A stretch of DNA of 64,000 nucleotides. Origin: Longilinea sp964536805. GTDB taxonomy: Bacteria; Chloroflexota; Anaerolineae; Anaerolineales; Anaerolineaceae. The stretch covers positions 62,001-126,000 of the forward strand of contig CAZHYQ010000008.1 of assembly GCA_964536805.1 (NCBI GenBank), written 5' to 3'. Position 1 is the first letter of the stretch. The number at the start of each line of letters is the position of its first letter. The translations under genes and the position numbers were made by a program. The notes under the pieces were generated by a model, which ran no database searches, was not told the origin of the DNA, and saw only the letters and a program-made list of their open reading frames with translations. Shown in pieces: positions 52,804 to 60,892 of the stretch.

Positions 52804-54108
52804 CTAGAAGGCAAAGAACATTTTTTGCAAATCCTTCTCGCCGGCGGTTCCGGCTTCAATTTTGGTGCGCAACTCGGTTGCCTGCACATCGAAGGAAACC
52901 GGAGTCTGCGCCTCAAACGGGAAGGGCCGCGGCGCAGGCAAGGTATCTGGCAAGTCGCACGTCCCGCTGCGGATCAGGTCCAGCGTGGCGCGCATGACGG
53001 CATTATTGCCGGGCAATTCGCGGTGGACGACCTGTGTGTAATAAGTCTTGGCGGCTGGCAACACAGCCGACCACAGCGGCACAGTGCCGTCGCCCGAATC
53101 TGCCCCAACCGCCTGGCGCACAGGCTGCAGGCGGGGAACGTCGCCGTCGAACAGAAGGTTGGCTTCCACCATCGTGTCGATGTTGGCGCCCGCAATCACA
53201 TTAATCGGCAGCTGCGGGTCGGAGGCTGCCAGCACCTTTTGCAGCGCCCTGGCGCCGTCCAGGTACTTTTGTTGAATTTCGGGAATCCGCCATTCGGAGG
53301 CGTTGTAAATATCAAAATTAGTTGGATAGCTGCGCCCGCCGGGAAAGAATTCGGGCGGCGCGGGCAGCAACTGGTAGACGCTGGGCAGGCAAAACACCAG
53401 TTTGCGCATCTCGTTTTCGCCGTTCAAGCGGTCAACTGTCGCCATCATCGAATTGCCGTTGGCAAGGTTGTCAACAGCGTTGGCCGCCCCGAAATTGGGC
53501 GTGCCATGCATGATCAGGCGCTGAATGTGCTGTTCGGCATGCTGCGGATAACGCGCCAGGTAGGCCCGTGACACCAGCCCGCCCATGCTGTGCGCCACCA
53601 GGTTGAACTTGTGCGCAGGGTCGCCGCCCGCCCAATGATCGATGGAACGGCGCAGGATATCGGCGTTGTATTCGATCGGCCGGCGCCAGTCGTAAGGGAA
53701 TTCGTGCAGGTTGGTCTGGCGGTTGAAGTTCAGACTGGTCTTGAGATAAGCCAGCTTTTCCAGCCCGATCGGCACCACCTCCACCTCGGGCGCTTCATCG
53801 TCGTCACCATCCGCGTTCAAGCGCAAAAAGCGGCCGTTGCCCTGCAGGAACAACAGCGGGTTGATCCACAACAGGCTGGTTACGCCGCGAATGCTGGTGA
53901 GATTGGAGCCCATAATGCCTGGGATCAGCACCACCTCATCCCTTGCCCCGGCGGTGGGCGGCGCGAAGGAGATGGTTTGAATCTCAGCTACCGTGTCGGC
54001 ACCCAGCAGTTGCGTGACCGTTTCCTGATCCTCGCCGCGCCGGATTTCATCCTCAATTTCAGCCAGTGACAGGGTCGACCAGCGGTGTAATAGATCGTTG
54101 GTATCCAA
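52804..54108 (-). CDS. PGAP1/LCAT-like alpha/beta hydrolase
   Basis: A 434-residue alpha/beta hydrolase with the oxyanion/first-strand block VVLIPGIMGSNLTSIRG and the nucleophile Ser174 in VAHSMGGLVSRAY. EFPYDWRRPIE, SGDGTVPLWSA (candidate acid region) and VVHRELPGNN (probable catalytic His) follow. This pattern is that of lecithin:cholesterol acyltransferase/PGAP1 lipases and phospholipases. It has no signal peptide or membrane helix. It starts with TTG at 54108, AGGAG seven bases upstream, and is the first gene of the operon. A lipid or esterified substrate is likely but unidentified. Confidence 0.85.
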   Translation of the reverse strand: MDTNDLLHRWSTLSLAEIEDEIRRGEDQETVTQLLGADTVAEIQTISFAPPTAGARDEVVLIPGIMGSNLTSIRGVTSLLWINPLLFLQGNGRFLRLNADGDDDEAPEVEVVPIGLEKLAYLKTSLNFNRQTNLHEFPYDWRRPIEYNADILRRSIDHWAGGDPAHKFNLVAHSMGGLVSRAYLARYPQHAEQHIQRLIMHGTPNFGAANAVDNLANGNSMMATVDRLNGENEMRKLVFCLPSVYQLLPAPPEFFPGGRSYPTNFDIYNASEWRIPEIQQKYLDGARALQKVLAASDPQLPINVIAGANIDTMVEANLLFDGDVPRLQPVRQAVGADSGDGTVPLWSAVLPAAKTYYTQVVHRELPGNNAVMRATLDLIRSGTCDLPDTLPAPRPFPFEAQTPVSFDVQATELRTKIEAGTAGEKDLQKMFFAF

Positions 54109-54196
54109 TGTTGTACTCCTTTTGCCACACTACCGGTAACGAGTGGTACTTTTCGGTTGTTTATTTATAAATTTATACTTAATTTATCAATGTATT

Positions 54197-54225
54197 AATA
54201 TAACACTCGGCAAATCGAAATACAA
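54197..54225 (-). promoter_or_regulatory. Candidate promoter of the CHAT operon
   Basis: In an unusually AT-rich stretch, TTGTAT (54225-54220) and TATATT (54202-54197) lie on the minus strand with 17 bases between, about 90 bp ahead of the TTG start. A second weaker pair built on TTGATA lies further downstream near 54160-54195. The rest of 54109-54394 shows no coding signal. Confidence 0.45.
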
Positions 54226-54394
54226 CCAGCATTATTTTTAAAAAATCCCTCAAAGAACGCATCCATTTGAAAATGAAGGCGTCAACGTCTGAAATTCAGC
54301 GTTGATTCGCTCTGGAATTATGGCAACGGGACTTCAAAATGCCCCGGATAGCCATCCGTGGTTCAATTAAGCGGAAATTTGGGCTGTTAAGGCT

Positions 54395-55801
54395 TTACTT
54401 AGGATTCCCAGGCCTGTAATCACGTGCACCTTCCAGGTTATACAACTGCATCACCCAGCCAATGAACTCCGGGAACGCGCCTTCGCCCATGAACACCCAA
54501 CCTGCGCGGGTGTGGATGTAAAAGGAACCGGCAAAATAACTGGACCGCGACAGTCCTGTCGGGACACGGTCCAGTTTGACCGTAGCCGTGCCAAACCAGA
54601 CATATGGCTGGCTTCCGTCGCGGCGGTTGGGGCTGGTCTTAATATTGGTAATCGAGACCACTTTGGCGTCACCCAACCCCGTGTTGTTATACCCGATCAC
54701 TGCCTCTGCGACGGTCGGGTAAGCGCCGCTGCTCTTGGCCATTGCCAGCTGCGAAGCCGCGTACGCCCAGATCAGGAAGAAGAAAACCGCGGCAGCGGCA
54801 ACCATCCCCAGGATCACCCGAAGAGCAAGTTGCCGTCCAGGCATCCTCACATGGGGTGCGGCAGATACGCTAGTGGTAGCATTCCTGGGGCGGGAAACCT
54901 GTAACAGCAGCCACACCCCCAGGCCGCTGATGGCTCCGGGCAGCGCCAGGGATAGGATAGCCCACACCATTTCGGCGGTATTGGTGATACTAACACGCGG
55001 AAACAGGACTAACGAAGCGAAAGCCGCCAGATCAATGAGCACCAACCAGCCAGCGCGCGCTGTATAACTCCGCAGCGCCAGCCATTGTGCCAGGCCAAGC
55101 ACCAGGCCACCTGCCGCCAGGATAAGGCTGAGAATCCAGCCAGGTCCCAGGATGTCTACGCCGCCTATCAGAAAGATTCCACTGGTGGTCGCTCCACCCA
55201 GCCAGGCACCCAACGCGGTCGCCGCAAACCAGCGCCCGGGTCGGGGCAGCAACTGGCGCAGCAGTAACCACTGAACGGTCGCCAGCAGCAGCGCAAATGC
55301 AGTAAAAAAGCCTAACACCAACAGGCTAGATTGAGCCACTTCCGGCCACCAACCAGCCCGGGTTCCGAGTTGGTGCAGCCAAATGAAGGGCATGCCAAAC
55401 GGCGTTGCCAGCACCATCGCCACCGGGATAGCCAGCAAACTCAAAACCACCCAACCCAACCACCACAGCAGACCGTTGCCCGGCACGCCTGTTCCTCGCA
55501 GAAGGAGGCTGCCGTTCGCATTGCTTACAATCTGACTCTCCTTTTCCAATTCGCCCTCCTTCCGGGTGCGCCATTCATACCAACGCTCCTGCAGAATTGA
55601 CCAGGCGAGCGCGCTCATCTCATGCAAAGCCATGTTGGCCAGATTCGCGGTCCCTTCCGGCCTTACCTCACGCATGCGTGCGCCAAATACTTCATGCAGT
55701 TCGGCGGTGAATTGCCCGCGAAAACGCGGCGGATACCAGCGCAGCATGCGCTCGTACAGTCGCAATGTCAGGTCAACAATCCATTGATTCTGTGTTTTCA
55801 T
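54395..55801 (-). CDS. PadR-operon membrane protein, paralogue 2
   Basis: A 468-residue integral membrane protein. The N-terminal cytoplasmic segment LYERMLRWYPPRFRGQFTAELHEVF resembles the permease-prefix region found next to PadR regulators. At least nine hydrophobic helices follow, then a soluble C-terminal region of about 110 residues ending GWVMQLYNLEGARDYRPGNPK. It shares QLLPRPGRWFAATALGAWLGG and HTRAGWVFMGEG with the gene at 55841-57205, so the two are tandem duplicates. No ATP-binding partner is present. Function unknown; it may sense or respond to membrane stress. Confidence 0.72.
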   Translation of the reverse strand: MKTQNQWIVDLTLRLYERMLRWYPPRFRGQFTAELHEVFGARMREVRPEGTANLANMALHEMSALAWSILQERWYEWRTRKEGELEKESQIVSNANGSLLLRGTGVPGNGLLWWLGWVVLSLLAIPVAMVLATPFGMPFIWLHQLGTRAGWWPEVAQSSLLVLGFFTAFALLLATVQWLLLRQLLPRPGRWFAATALGAWLGGATTSGIFLIGGVDILGPGWILSLILAAGGLVLGLAQWLALRSYTARAGWLVLIDLAAFASLVLFPRVSITNTAEMVWAILSLALPGAISGLGVWLLLQVSRPRNATTSVSAAPHVRMPGRQLALRVILGMVAAAAVFFFLIWAYAASQLAMAKSSGAYPTVAEAVIGYNNTGLGDAKVVSITNIKTSPNRRDGSQPYVWFGTATVKLDRVPTGLSRSSYFAGSFYIHTRAGWVFMGEGAFPEFIGWVMQLYNLEGARDYRPGNPK

Positions 55802-55840
55802 CAGCCATCCGCTGACCGTGAAAAAAAAGCGATTCGGCTC

Positions 55841-57205
55841 TTACTCCAAATTCCCGGCCCGGAATTGGCGTACCCCCTCCAGGTTGTACAATTGCATCAC
55901 CCAACCCACAAACGGCGAGAGGCCCTCGCCCATCAGCACCCAGCCGTCCCTAGTGTGAACATATTGCGTGCAGATCGGAAAGGACGTCCACCGGTGACCG
56001 GCAGGGATCTTATCCATCGTTACAGTGGCACAGCCCCAGCGAACATGCTGCCTGACCCCTTTCACAATGGCGGGGTCGGTTTCAACATCTGAAATGCGGA
56101 GAAGGTTGGCTCCGCTATTCTCCCACCCCTGACTGGCAAGGTGGGTAATGGCTTCTTCCAATGTCAGGTAGGCGCCTTGCGCTTTCGCGTTTTCCAGCAG
56201 CACAGTCGCGTTCAACCAAAGCCCGACCAGGAAAAAGACCGCCAAACCAACGCCAATCGGAAGCCAGGCGGAGGATGTTATTCTGCGGCTCGACGCCATT
56301 TGCATGGCTTGCGGTGTTTTCGACGCGCTATATCGCAGCAGGAACCACAATCCAAACCCCGTAATAATCCCCGGAACGAAGACCAGGAGAATGGTAGAGT
56401 CGATCGGTATCCGGATGGGCAGGAGGGAGATCGCAGCGATCAAATCGATAAACAGGAACCAAAAAGCCCTTTTGATTTGCTGGCGGAGAAAGAGCCAGTG
56501 GGACAGGCCCAGGATCAAGCCTATCCCAATCAGTTCAACCGGATAATTCCAAACCGGTGTTCTGCCGGAAACAAGGAGACTCTCCAGGCCAAGCAGGACG
56601 CCGGCGATTCCGCCGAGCCAGATGCCGAGCGCCGTGGCTGCAAACCATCTGCCCGGCCTGGGCAAGATGCGACGCAACATGAACCATTGGGCTCCTGCGA
56701 TGGCCAACCCCAGGCTGGTCATAACGCCCAACGTTTGCAGCGTGCCCCGTGAAACGGCCGGCCACAATCCGGCCTTCGTGCCCAAGCCGAGAATCCACCG
56801 GTAGGGAAGGGTCAACGGTATGGATAAAAATAGTGTAACGGGAAGGATCACCAGCGGGAGTAGAAAGATCCAACCCAGCATCCATGGGCTGCCGCTGGCT
56901 GGAAGGTCGGCGATCCGCAGCACAGCCGCGCCGCCGCTACCGCTCGAAAGTTTTAACTCTGGATCCATCTCATCTCCCATCCCGGTGCGCCACTCGTGCC
57001 AGCGCTCCCGCAGGATTGACCAGGTTAAACCGGCGATCTCTTGCAGAGCAATCCAGGGCCGGATGCCAGAATCGTCCATGCGGCTCAGGAATACCTCCTG
57101 AATTTCGCCGGCAAATTCGCGCTGAAAACGCGGCGGGTACAGGCGCAGCAATCTCTTGTAGAGCTGTGCCGATATGTTTTGTAATATCCCCCGCGAAGAT
57201 TCCAT
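55841..57205 (-). CDS. PadR-operon membrane protein, paralogue 1
   Basis: A 454-residue paralogue of the protein encoded next to it: LYKRLLRLYPPRFQREFAGEIQEVF at the N-terminus, several hydrophobic helices between 115 and 340, RRILPRPGRWFAATALGIWLGG, and a C-terminal GWVLMGEGLSPFVGWVMQLY. It starts 2 bp after the PadR stop and 39 bp before the second paralogue. Its place directly behind a PadR regulator suggests an inducible membrane-stress or drug-response role, without evidence for transport. Confidence 0.72.
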   Translation of the reverse strand: MESSRGILQNISAQLYKRLLRLYPPRFQREFAGEIQEVFLSRMDDSGIRPWIALQEIAGLTWSILRERWHEWRTGMGDEMDPELKLSSGSGGAAVLRIADLPASGSPWMLGWIFLLPLVILPVTLFLSIPLTLPYRWILGLGTKAGLWPAVSRGTLQTLGVMTSLGLAIAGAQWFMLRRILPRPGRWFAATALGIWLGGIAGVLLGLESLLVSGRTPVWNYPVELIGIGLILGLSHWLFLRQQIKRAFWFLFIDLIAAISLLPIRIPIDSTILLVFVPGIITGFGLWFLLRYSASKTPQAMQMASSRRITSSAWLPIGVGLAVFFLVGLWLNATVLLENAKAQGAYLTLEEAITHLASQGWENSGANLLRISDVETDPAIVKGVRQHVRWGCATVTMDKIPAGHRWTSFPICTQYVHTRDGWVLMGEGLSPFVGWVMQLYNLEGVRQFRAGNLE

Positions 57206-57207
57206 CG

Positions 57208-57534
57208 TCAGTCCGTGGCGATTTGCGCTGTGGTCAGGCGAACCAGGGATTGCAGCCGTTCGGCTTCCAGCTTGAATATACGCCGCCCATCCTCCGTCAA
57301 CCGGTAGAGTTTGCGCTCGCGCCCGTCACCGTCTGAAATGCCGTCATCAAACCGCTCGATCCAACCGTCCTCCAGCATGCGGCGCAGCGCGGTATAAAGC
57401 GTTCCGGTCGCCAGGATCACCCGCCCCCGGCTCATGGATTCAACTTCCTTAATGATGGCATAACCGTGGCGCGGTTCGGCGACCAGGCTGAGCAGGATGA
57501 AGAAGGACGTTTCGGTTAACGGCAGGGGCTGCAT
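57208..57534 (-). CDS. PadR-family transcriptional regulator
   Basis: A 108-residue PadR regulator. The winged helix shows SFFILLSLVAEPRHGYAIIKEVE and ATGTLYTALRRMLEDGWIER, then the Asp/Gly-rich wing (ISDGDGRERKLYRLTEDGRRI), followed by a short C-terminal dimerisation helix. The ATG at 57534 has GGGAG five bases upstream; a TTG 12 bases earlier lies in that site. It is expected to repress itself and the two paralogous membrane proteins through the palindrome at 57561-57581. Confidence 0.92.
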   Translation of the reverse strand: MQPLPLTETSFFILLSLVAEPRHGYAIIKEVESMSRGRVILATGTLYTALRRMLEDGWIERFDDGISDGDGRERKLYRLTEDGRRIFKLEAERLQSLVRLTTAQIATD

Positions 57535-57560
57535 GGCATCTCCCAATCAGTAGAGTAACG

Positions 57561-57581
57561 ATATGTAGTACAACTACATAT
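57561..57581. promoter_or_regulatory. PadR operator palindrome
   Basis: ATATGTAGT and ACTACATAT form perfect 9-bp arms around a 3-base centre (ACA). The arms contain ATGT and ACAT, the half-site core typical of PadR/LmrR operators. The right arm overlaps the -10 box of the promoter at 57578-57606, so binding would block RNA polymerase. It is 27 bp upstream of the PadR start. Confidence 0.8.
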
Positions 57582-57606
57582 TAGGAGAATTAACCCACCA
57601 AGTCAA
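57578..57606 (-). promoter_or_regulatory. Promoter of the PadR operon
   Basis: TTGACT (57606-57601) and TAATAT (57583-57578) are separated by exactly 17 bases on the minus strand. Five of six -35 and four of six -10 positions match consensus. It lies between the M23-peptidase gene and PadR and drives the regulator and both membrane-protein genes. Confidence 0.7.
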
Positions 57607-57630
57607 GCAATCTTGAAATTTTCGAAGAAA

Positions 57631-59724
57631 TTACGCAGCCTTTAGGAACCAGGCCGCCGCCCAGCCGCGCTCGCCTTTCGGGTTTTCGCCGTAAATCCAC
57701 TGCTCCGGTTGTCCAACCTTCAAGCGTGCGGATGCCAGGTCGGGCTCCAACACGCCTAATTTCTCATTGGCAAACAATCCGCCCACGCGCGGCGAGTTGA
57801 CGCTCGGCTGCGCGCGCAAGTTCAGGTCAGCGGTGGCGGTGACTTTCAAACTGGTCAGCACTGGCTGTGGGGCCGGCGGCGCCGCCTGGGTATGCACCAG
57901 CCAGGCAGCCACAAACCCGCTCAAGCCGTTCGGCGCACGCACGTTCAACCACTGGTCAGCCTGGCCCAATCTGGCCTGCGCCAGCGCCGCATCGCCCAGT
58001 ACGGTCAGGGCGTCGTTGTTGGTCACCACCGCCAGCACATTTTCCTGGGTCGAGGGACGCGCGCGCAGATTGACCCACTCGATCGGATAAACCGTCAGAC
58101 TGCTCGCCGGAGCATTTTGCCCCGTGACATGCGCCAGCCAGGCCGCCACAAAACCGCGCTGGCCGTTGGCGGTTTGCACCTGAATCCACTCATTCTGTTT
58201 GCCCAGTTTTCCGCGCGACAGGTCGGCATCCCCCAGAACCGTCAAGGGATCATCCATGGTCAGGGTTGCCAGCAGGTCAAAACCGGTGCCAGGGCCGGCG
58301 CGCAGGTTGAGCTGGTCAAACGGGTACAGGATCAGGTCGCTGGGCGGAAAGACCTCCTTGGTATCCTGTAAGAACCAGGCAGCCGCGAAACCCGCCTGCC
58401 CGCTGGCGGTGAGCACCTGCAGCCACTGCCCCTGCTGGCCAATCTTCGGGCGCACTTCATCCGCCACCCCCAGCACCTGCAAGCGTTCGCCCGCTGGCAT
58501 TCCGGCGAGCACGCGCGATTCAGTGTTCGGCCCGCGGCGCAGGTTCACTTCGATGGCGGTAAACACTTCCACTCCGCTGGCAGGTGGCAGCGGTCCCACC
58601 GACGGTTCCGGCTGGACCGCCGGGCTGCCCTTGAGATAAGGCCACGGATCGACGATGCCGGCCGGGTAGCCTTTGGTTTGTTCGCCCTCGATTTTCACCG
58701 TCAGGTGCAGGTGCGACCCGCGCGAGTTGCCGGTGTTGTCGGCGTGCCCGATCAACGTACCGGCGGGGACGTGCTGGCCTTCACTGATGAGAATCTCGGA
58801 GAGATGCCCGTAGATGGTATGAACGGTCTTGTCGCCAATTTGGTGTTTGATGCGGATATGGCGGCCGTAGGGGTGATTTTTGGGGAAACCGGCCTGGTAC
58901 ACATCGCCTTCAGCGGCGGCGTAGATATTGGCGCCGTCAGGCGCGAATAGATCCAGGCCTTCATGTCCGGGCAGGCCAAACCCTTTGTAACTGTCCGGAT
59001 TCTCGCCAAAAAACTGGTTCACCCGGCGGCTGTCGACCGGCCAGTTCAATTTGAAAGCCGCTGGCGCTTCAACCCCGAAAGCCTGCAGGCCTTCCGGCCA
59101 GACTGCGGCTGGCGGTCTTTTGTGAATTTTATAAGGAATGAGGAGAAAACCAGCCAAGGGCGTGCTGCCGTAAGCCAGGATGCCGCTGGATAAGGAAACC
59201 CGCAAGCGTTGGGTAGTCCCCGGCAGGTTGGGGTCGTACAGGTTGACGGTTAATTGATTATTCTGTTTATCGAGTTCGTAACCAGCGGCAACCACAAAGT
59301 GGCTGGCAGTCAGGCCGGCCTGGGCATGCGGATGGAGCAGTGCCAGCACAGTTGGCTGCCCTTTTTCCAGCCGGCGGCGCAGCTTAGGCAGCTCGCGATT
59401 TAGCAGGCGCGCTTTGCGTTCATCGACCTCAAGCAGCAGCCCTTCAATGATCTTCATGATCGTCGCCACCTGCAGGCTGTCCACCTGGCGGCCGCGCAGG
59501 TAGCCCAGCAGGCGCTCGTCCGCAACCGCCGGTGGGCGTACGCCGGCTTTGAAATAATCCAGCGCCGCGAAACACATACCGCCGCACAAGCCGTCATTGA
59601 CTTCATTGATATCCACCATTCCGCTGAGCGGCAGGTCATAATGCAGCGGAAGACGCTGTTCGAAGGCATTCGTAAATGGAAAGCCGTGCGTATGCGGCAG
59701 GAACTCAGTCTGCACCTGAACCAT
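57631..59724 (-). CDS. Papain-like + M23 peptidase protein with four SH3b domains
   Basis: A 697-residue protein with two peptidase-like units. Residues 1-200 resemble a papain-like cysteine hydrolase: Cys47 in DGLCGGMCFAALDY, His142 in ASHFVVAAGYE and Asp164 in NLYDPNLPG. Residues 225-360 are an M23/LytM metallopeptidase with H254-x3-D258 (GHEGLDLF) and H338-x-H340 (GSHLHLTV), both metal motifs intact. Four SH3b repeats follow (about 390-695), each starting with N-L-R-x-x-P-like sequence. No signal peptide or membrane helix is visible. GGAGG six bases before the ATG supports the start. A peptidoglycan-active effector is likely, but the lack of an export signal is unexplained. Confidence 0.83.
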   Translation of the reverse strand: MVQVQTEFLPHTHGFPFTNAFEQRLPLHYDLPLSGMVDINEVNDGLCGGMCFAALDYFKAGVRPPAVADERLLGYLRGRQVDSLQVATIMKIIEGLLLEVDERKARLLNRELPKLRRRLEKGQPTVLALLHPHAQAGLTASHFVVAAGYELDKQNNQLTVNLYDPNLPGTTQRLRVSLSSGILAYGSTPLAGFLLIPYKIHKRPPAAVWPEGLQAFGVEAPAAFKLNWPVDSRRVNQFFGENPDSYKGFGLPGHEGLDLFAPDGANIYAAAEGDVYQAGFPKNHPYGRHIRIKHQIGDKTVHTIYGHLSEILISEGQHVPAGTLIGHADNTGNSRGSHLHLTVKIEGEQTKGYPAGIVDPWPYLKGSPAVQPEPSVGPLPPASGVEVFTAIEVNLRRGPNTESRVLAGMPAGERLQVLGVADEVRPKIGQQGQWLQVLTASGQAGFAAAWFLQDTKEVFPPSDLILYPFDQLNLRAGPGTGFDLLATLTMDDPLTVLGDADLSRGKLGKQNEWIQVQTANGQRGFVAAWLAHVTGQNAPASSLTVYPIEWVNLRARPSTQENVLAVVTNNDALTVLGDAALAQARLGQADQWLNVRAPNGLSGFVAAWLVHTQAAPPAPQPVLTSLKVTATADLNLRAQPSVNSPRVGGLFANEKLGVLEPDLASARLKVGQPEQWIYGENPKGERGWAAAWFLKAA

Positions 59725-59785
59725 CGGGCACCTCCAATAAATTCATTTATTACCTTCTGTTCGGGATAAGAGAAACGCTCAATCC

Positions 59786-59910
59786 TTTGTCATGCTGAGG
59801 GCTATCTTTTAGTCCGAAGCATCTCAAAAATTGAGTGTTGAGATCCTAACTGGCGCTTGTGCGCCAGCGCAAGTGTCACTTCGCAGAAATCGCTCGCTCA
59901 GGATGACAGA
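59786..59910. repeat. Interspersed palindromic repeat with inner hairpin
   Basis: TGTCATGCTGAG on the left pairs with CTCAGGATGACA on the right (11 of 12), enclosing AGTCCGAAGCATCTC, GAGATCCT and a perfect inner hairpin CTGGCGC-TTGT-GCGCCAG (59850-59867). Elements of this kind (TCATGCTGAG ... CTCAGGATGACA) occur in many bacterial genomes as non-coding dispersed repeats. It fills most of the 281-bp gap between the M23-peptidase gene and the chitobiose operon. Confidence 0.75.
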
Positions 59911-60005
59911 GTTGTCGGTTTTCATAATCCCGAATTCACGATTTATTTCGTAATCTAATATATTATACAGAGTTCAGCTGGATTCTTGACAATATCACTG
60001 TACTA

Positions 60006-60892
60006 TTATTTACCCTGGATTCGCTCGGCAAGGAAATCATGCCGCGGCAAAGCACGGCTGTGTCTTAAGATTTGACCGTAGCTGATCAATTCGATGCCCA
60101 GGGCCTGGAGATGGGCCAATATTTCACGGTCTTGCAACAACGCCAGTTCACGCGCGCGGTTGTCATTGTAACTGGACGCGGCGCGCAGGTCATCATCCAC
60201 AATAGCCGGGTGGCACATCAGTTCAACTGTTTTGTTGTCCCCATCTGCTGCCATTTCATCCAGGACAGAGATCAAATTTGAGCGCGAGACACCCTCGTCA
60301 TAGAACCGGTCGGTGGTGCGGGGAGCGTACCGGCCGATGAGGTTCTGGATTTCATTTTTAGCCGCTGTGTTCATCTCAAAGGGCATGTATCAGCCAGGCT
60401 GGCCGAATCGGCGCCAAATGGTTTCCGGATCGGGCAATGGCATTCTTCGGCAAGCACCAGCATGCGTTCAAAAAGCCCGGGAGTGAAATAGGAAGCATGG
60501 TGGTGTGAATCCAGGTGGTCCGGCAGGCGACCCGCAACACGGATAAACAACTCCAACTGGGCGTGCCATTCCGCCCGTACCTCGTCCAGATCGATCTGTT
60601 CCAACCATTCGATCAATCCAGCCTGTGAAAAAAAGCTGCCGTCCGGCTGCACCAGGCTGGAAATTTTTTCAGGGGACAGCAAGGGCCGTCCGCTGGTTAA
60701 TACCAGATGCAGGCCGATTCCAAGATTCGGGCAGGTTTGAATTGCCAGCGGCAGCGCCTGAACCGCGTTTGGACGGTTCATCATCGCCGTTGTGGAGGTG
60801 ACCATGCCGTGCAGGTGCGCCGCCCGGATGCCGGCCGATACCCCGGCGGTGTGACCGTAATCATCCGCATTAACAATCAAACGTACGCTCAT
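60006..60892 (-). pseudogene. chbG: ChbG/YdjC-type carbohydrate deacetylase, frameshifted
   Basis: Two overlapping frames together match one ChbG-family deacetylase of about 290 residues. The N-terminal piece (60371-60892) has NADDYG and the metal-binding HLDSHHHASYFTP. The C-terminal piece (60006-60386) has TVELMCHPAIVDDDL and GIELISYGQI. A shift of one frame between 60371 and about 60395 breaks the reading frame. The intact family removes the acetyl group from chitobiose-like sugars (in enterobacteria, from the phosphorylated disaccharide). The ATG at 60892 overlaps the kinase stop by 4 bp. It is either a decayed gene or a sequencing error. Confidence 0.75.
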
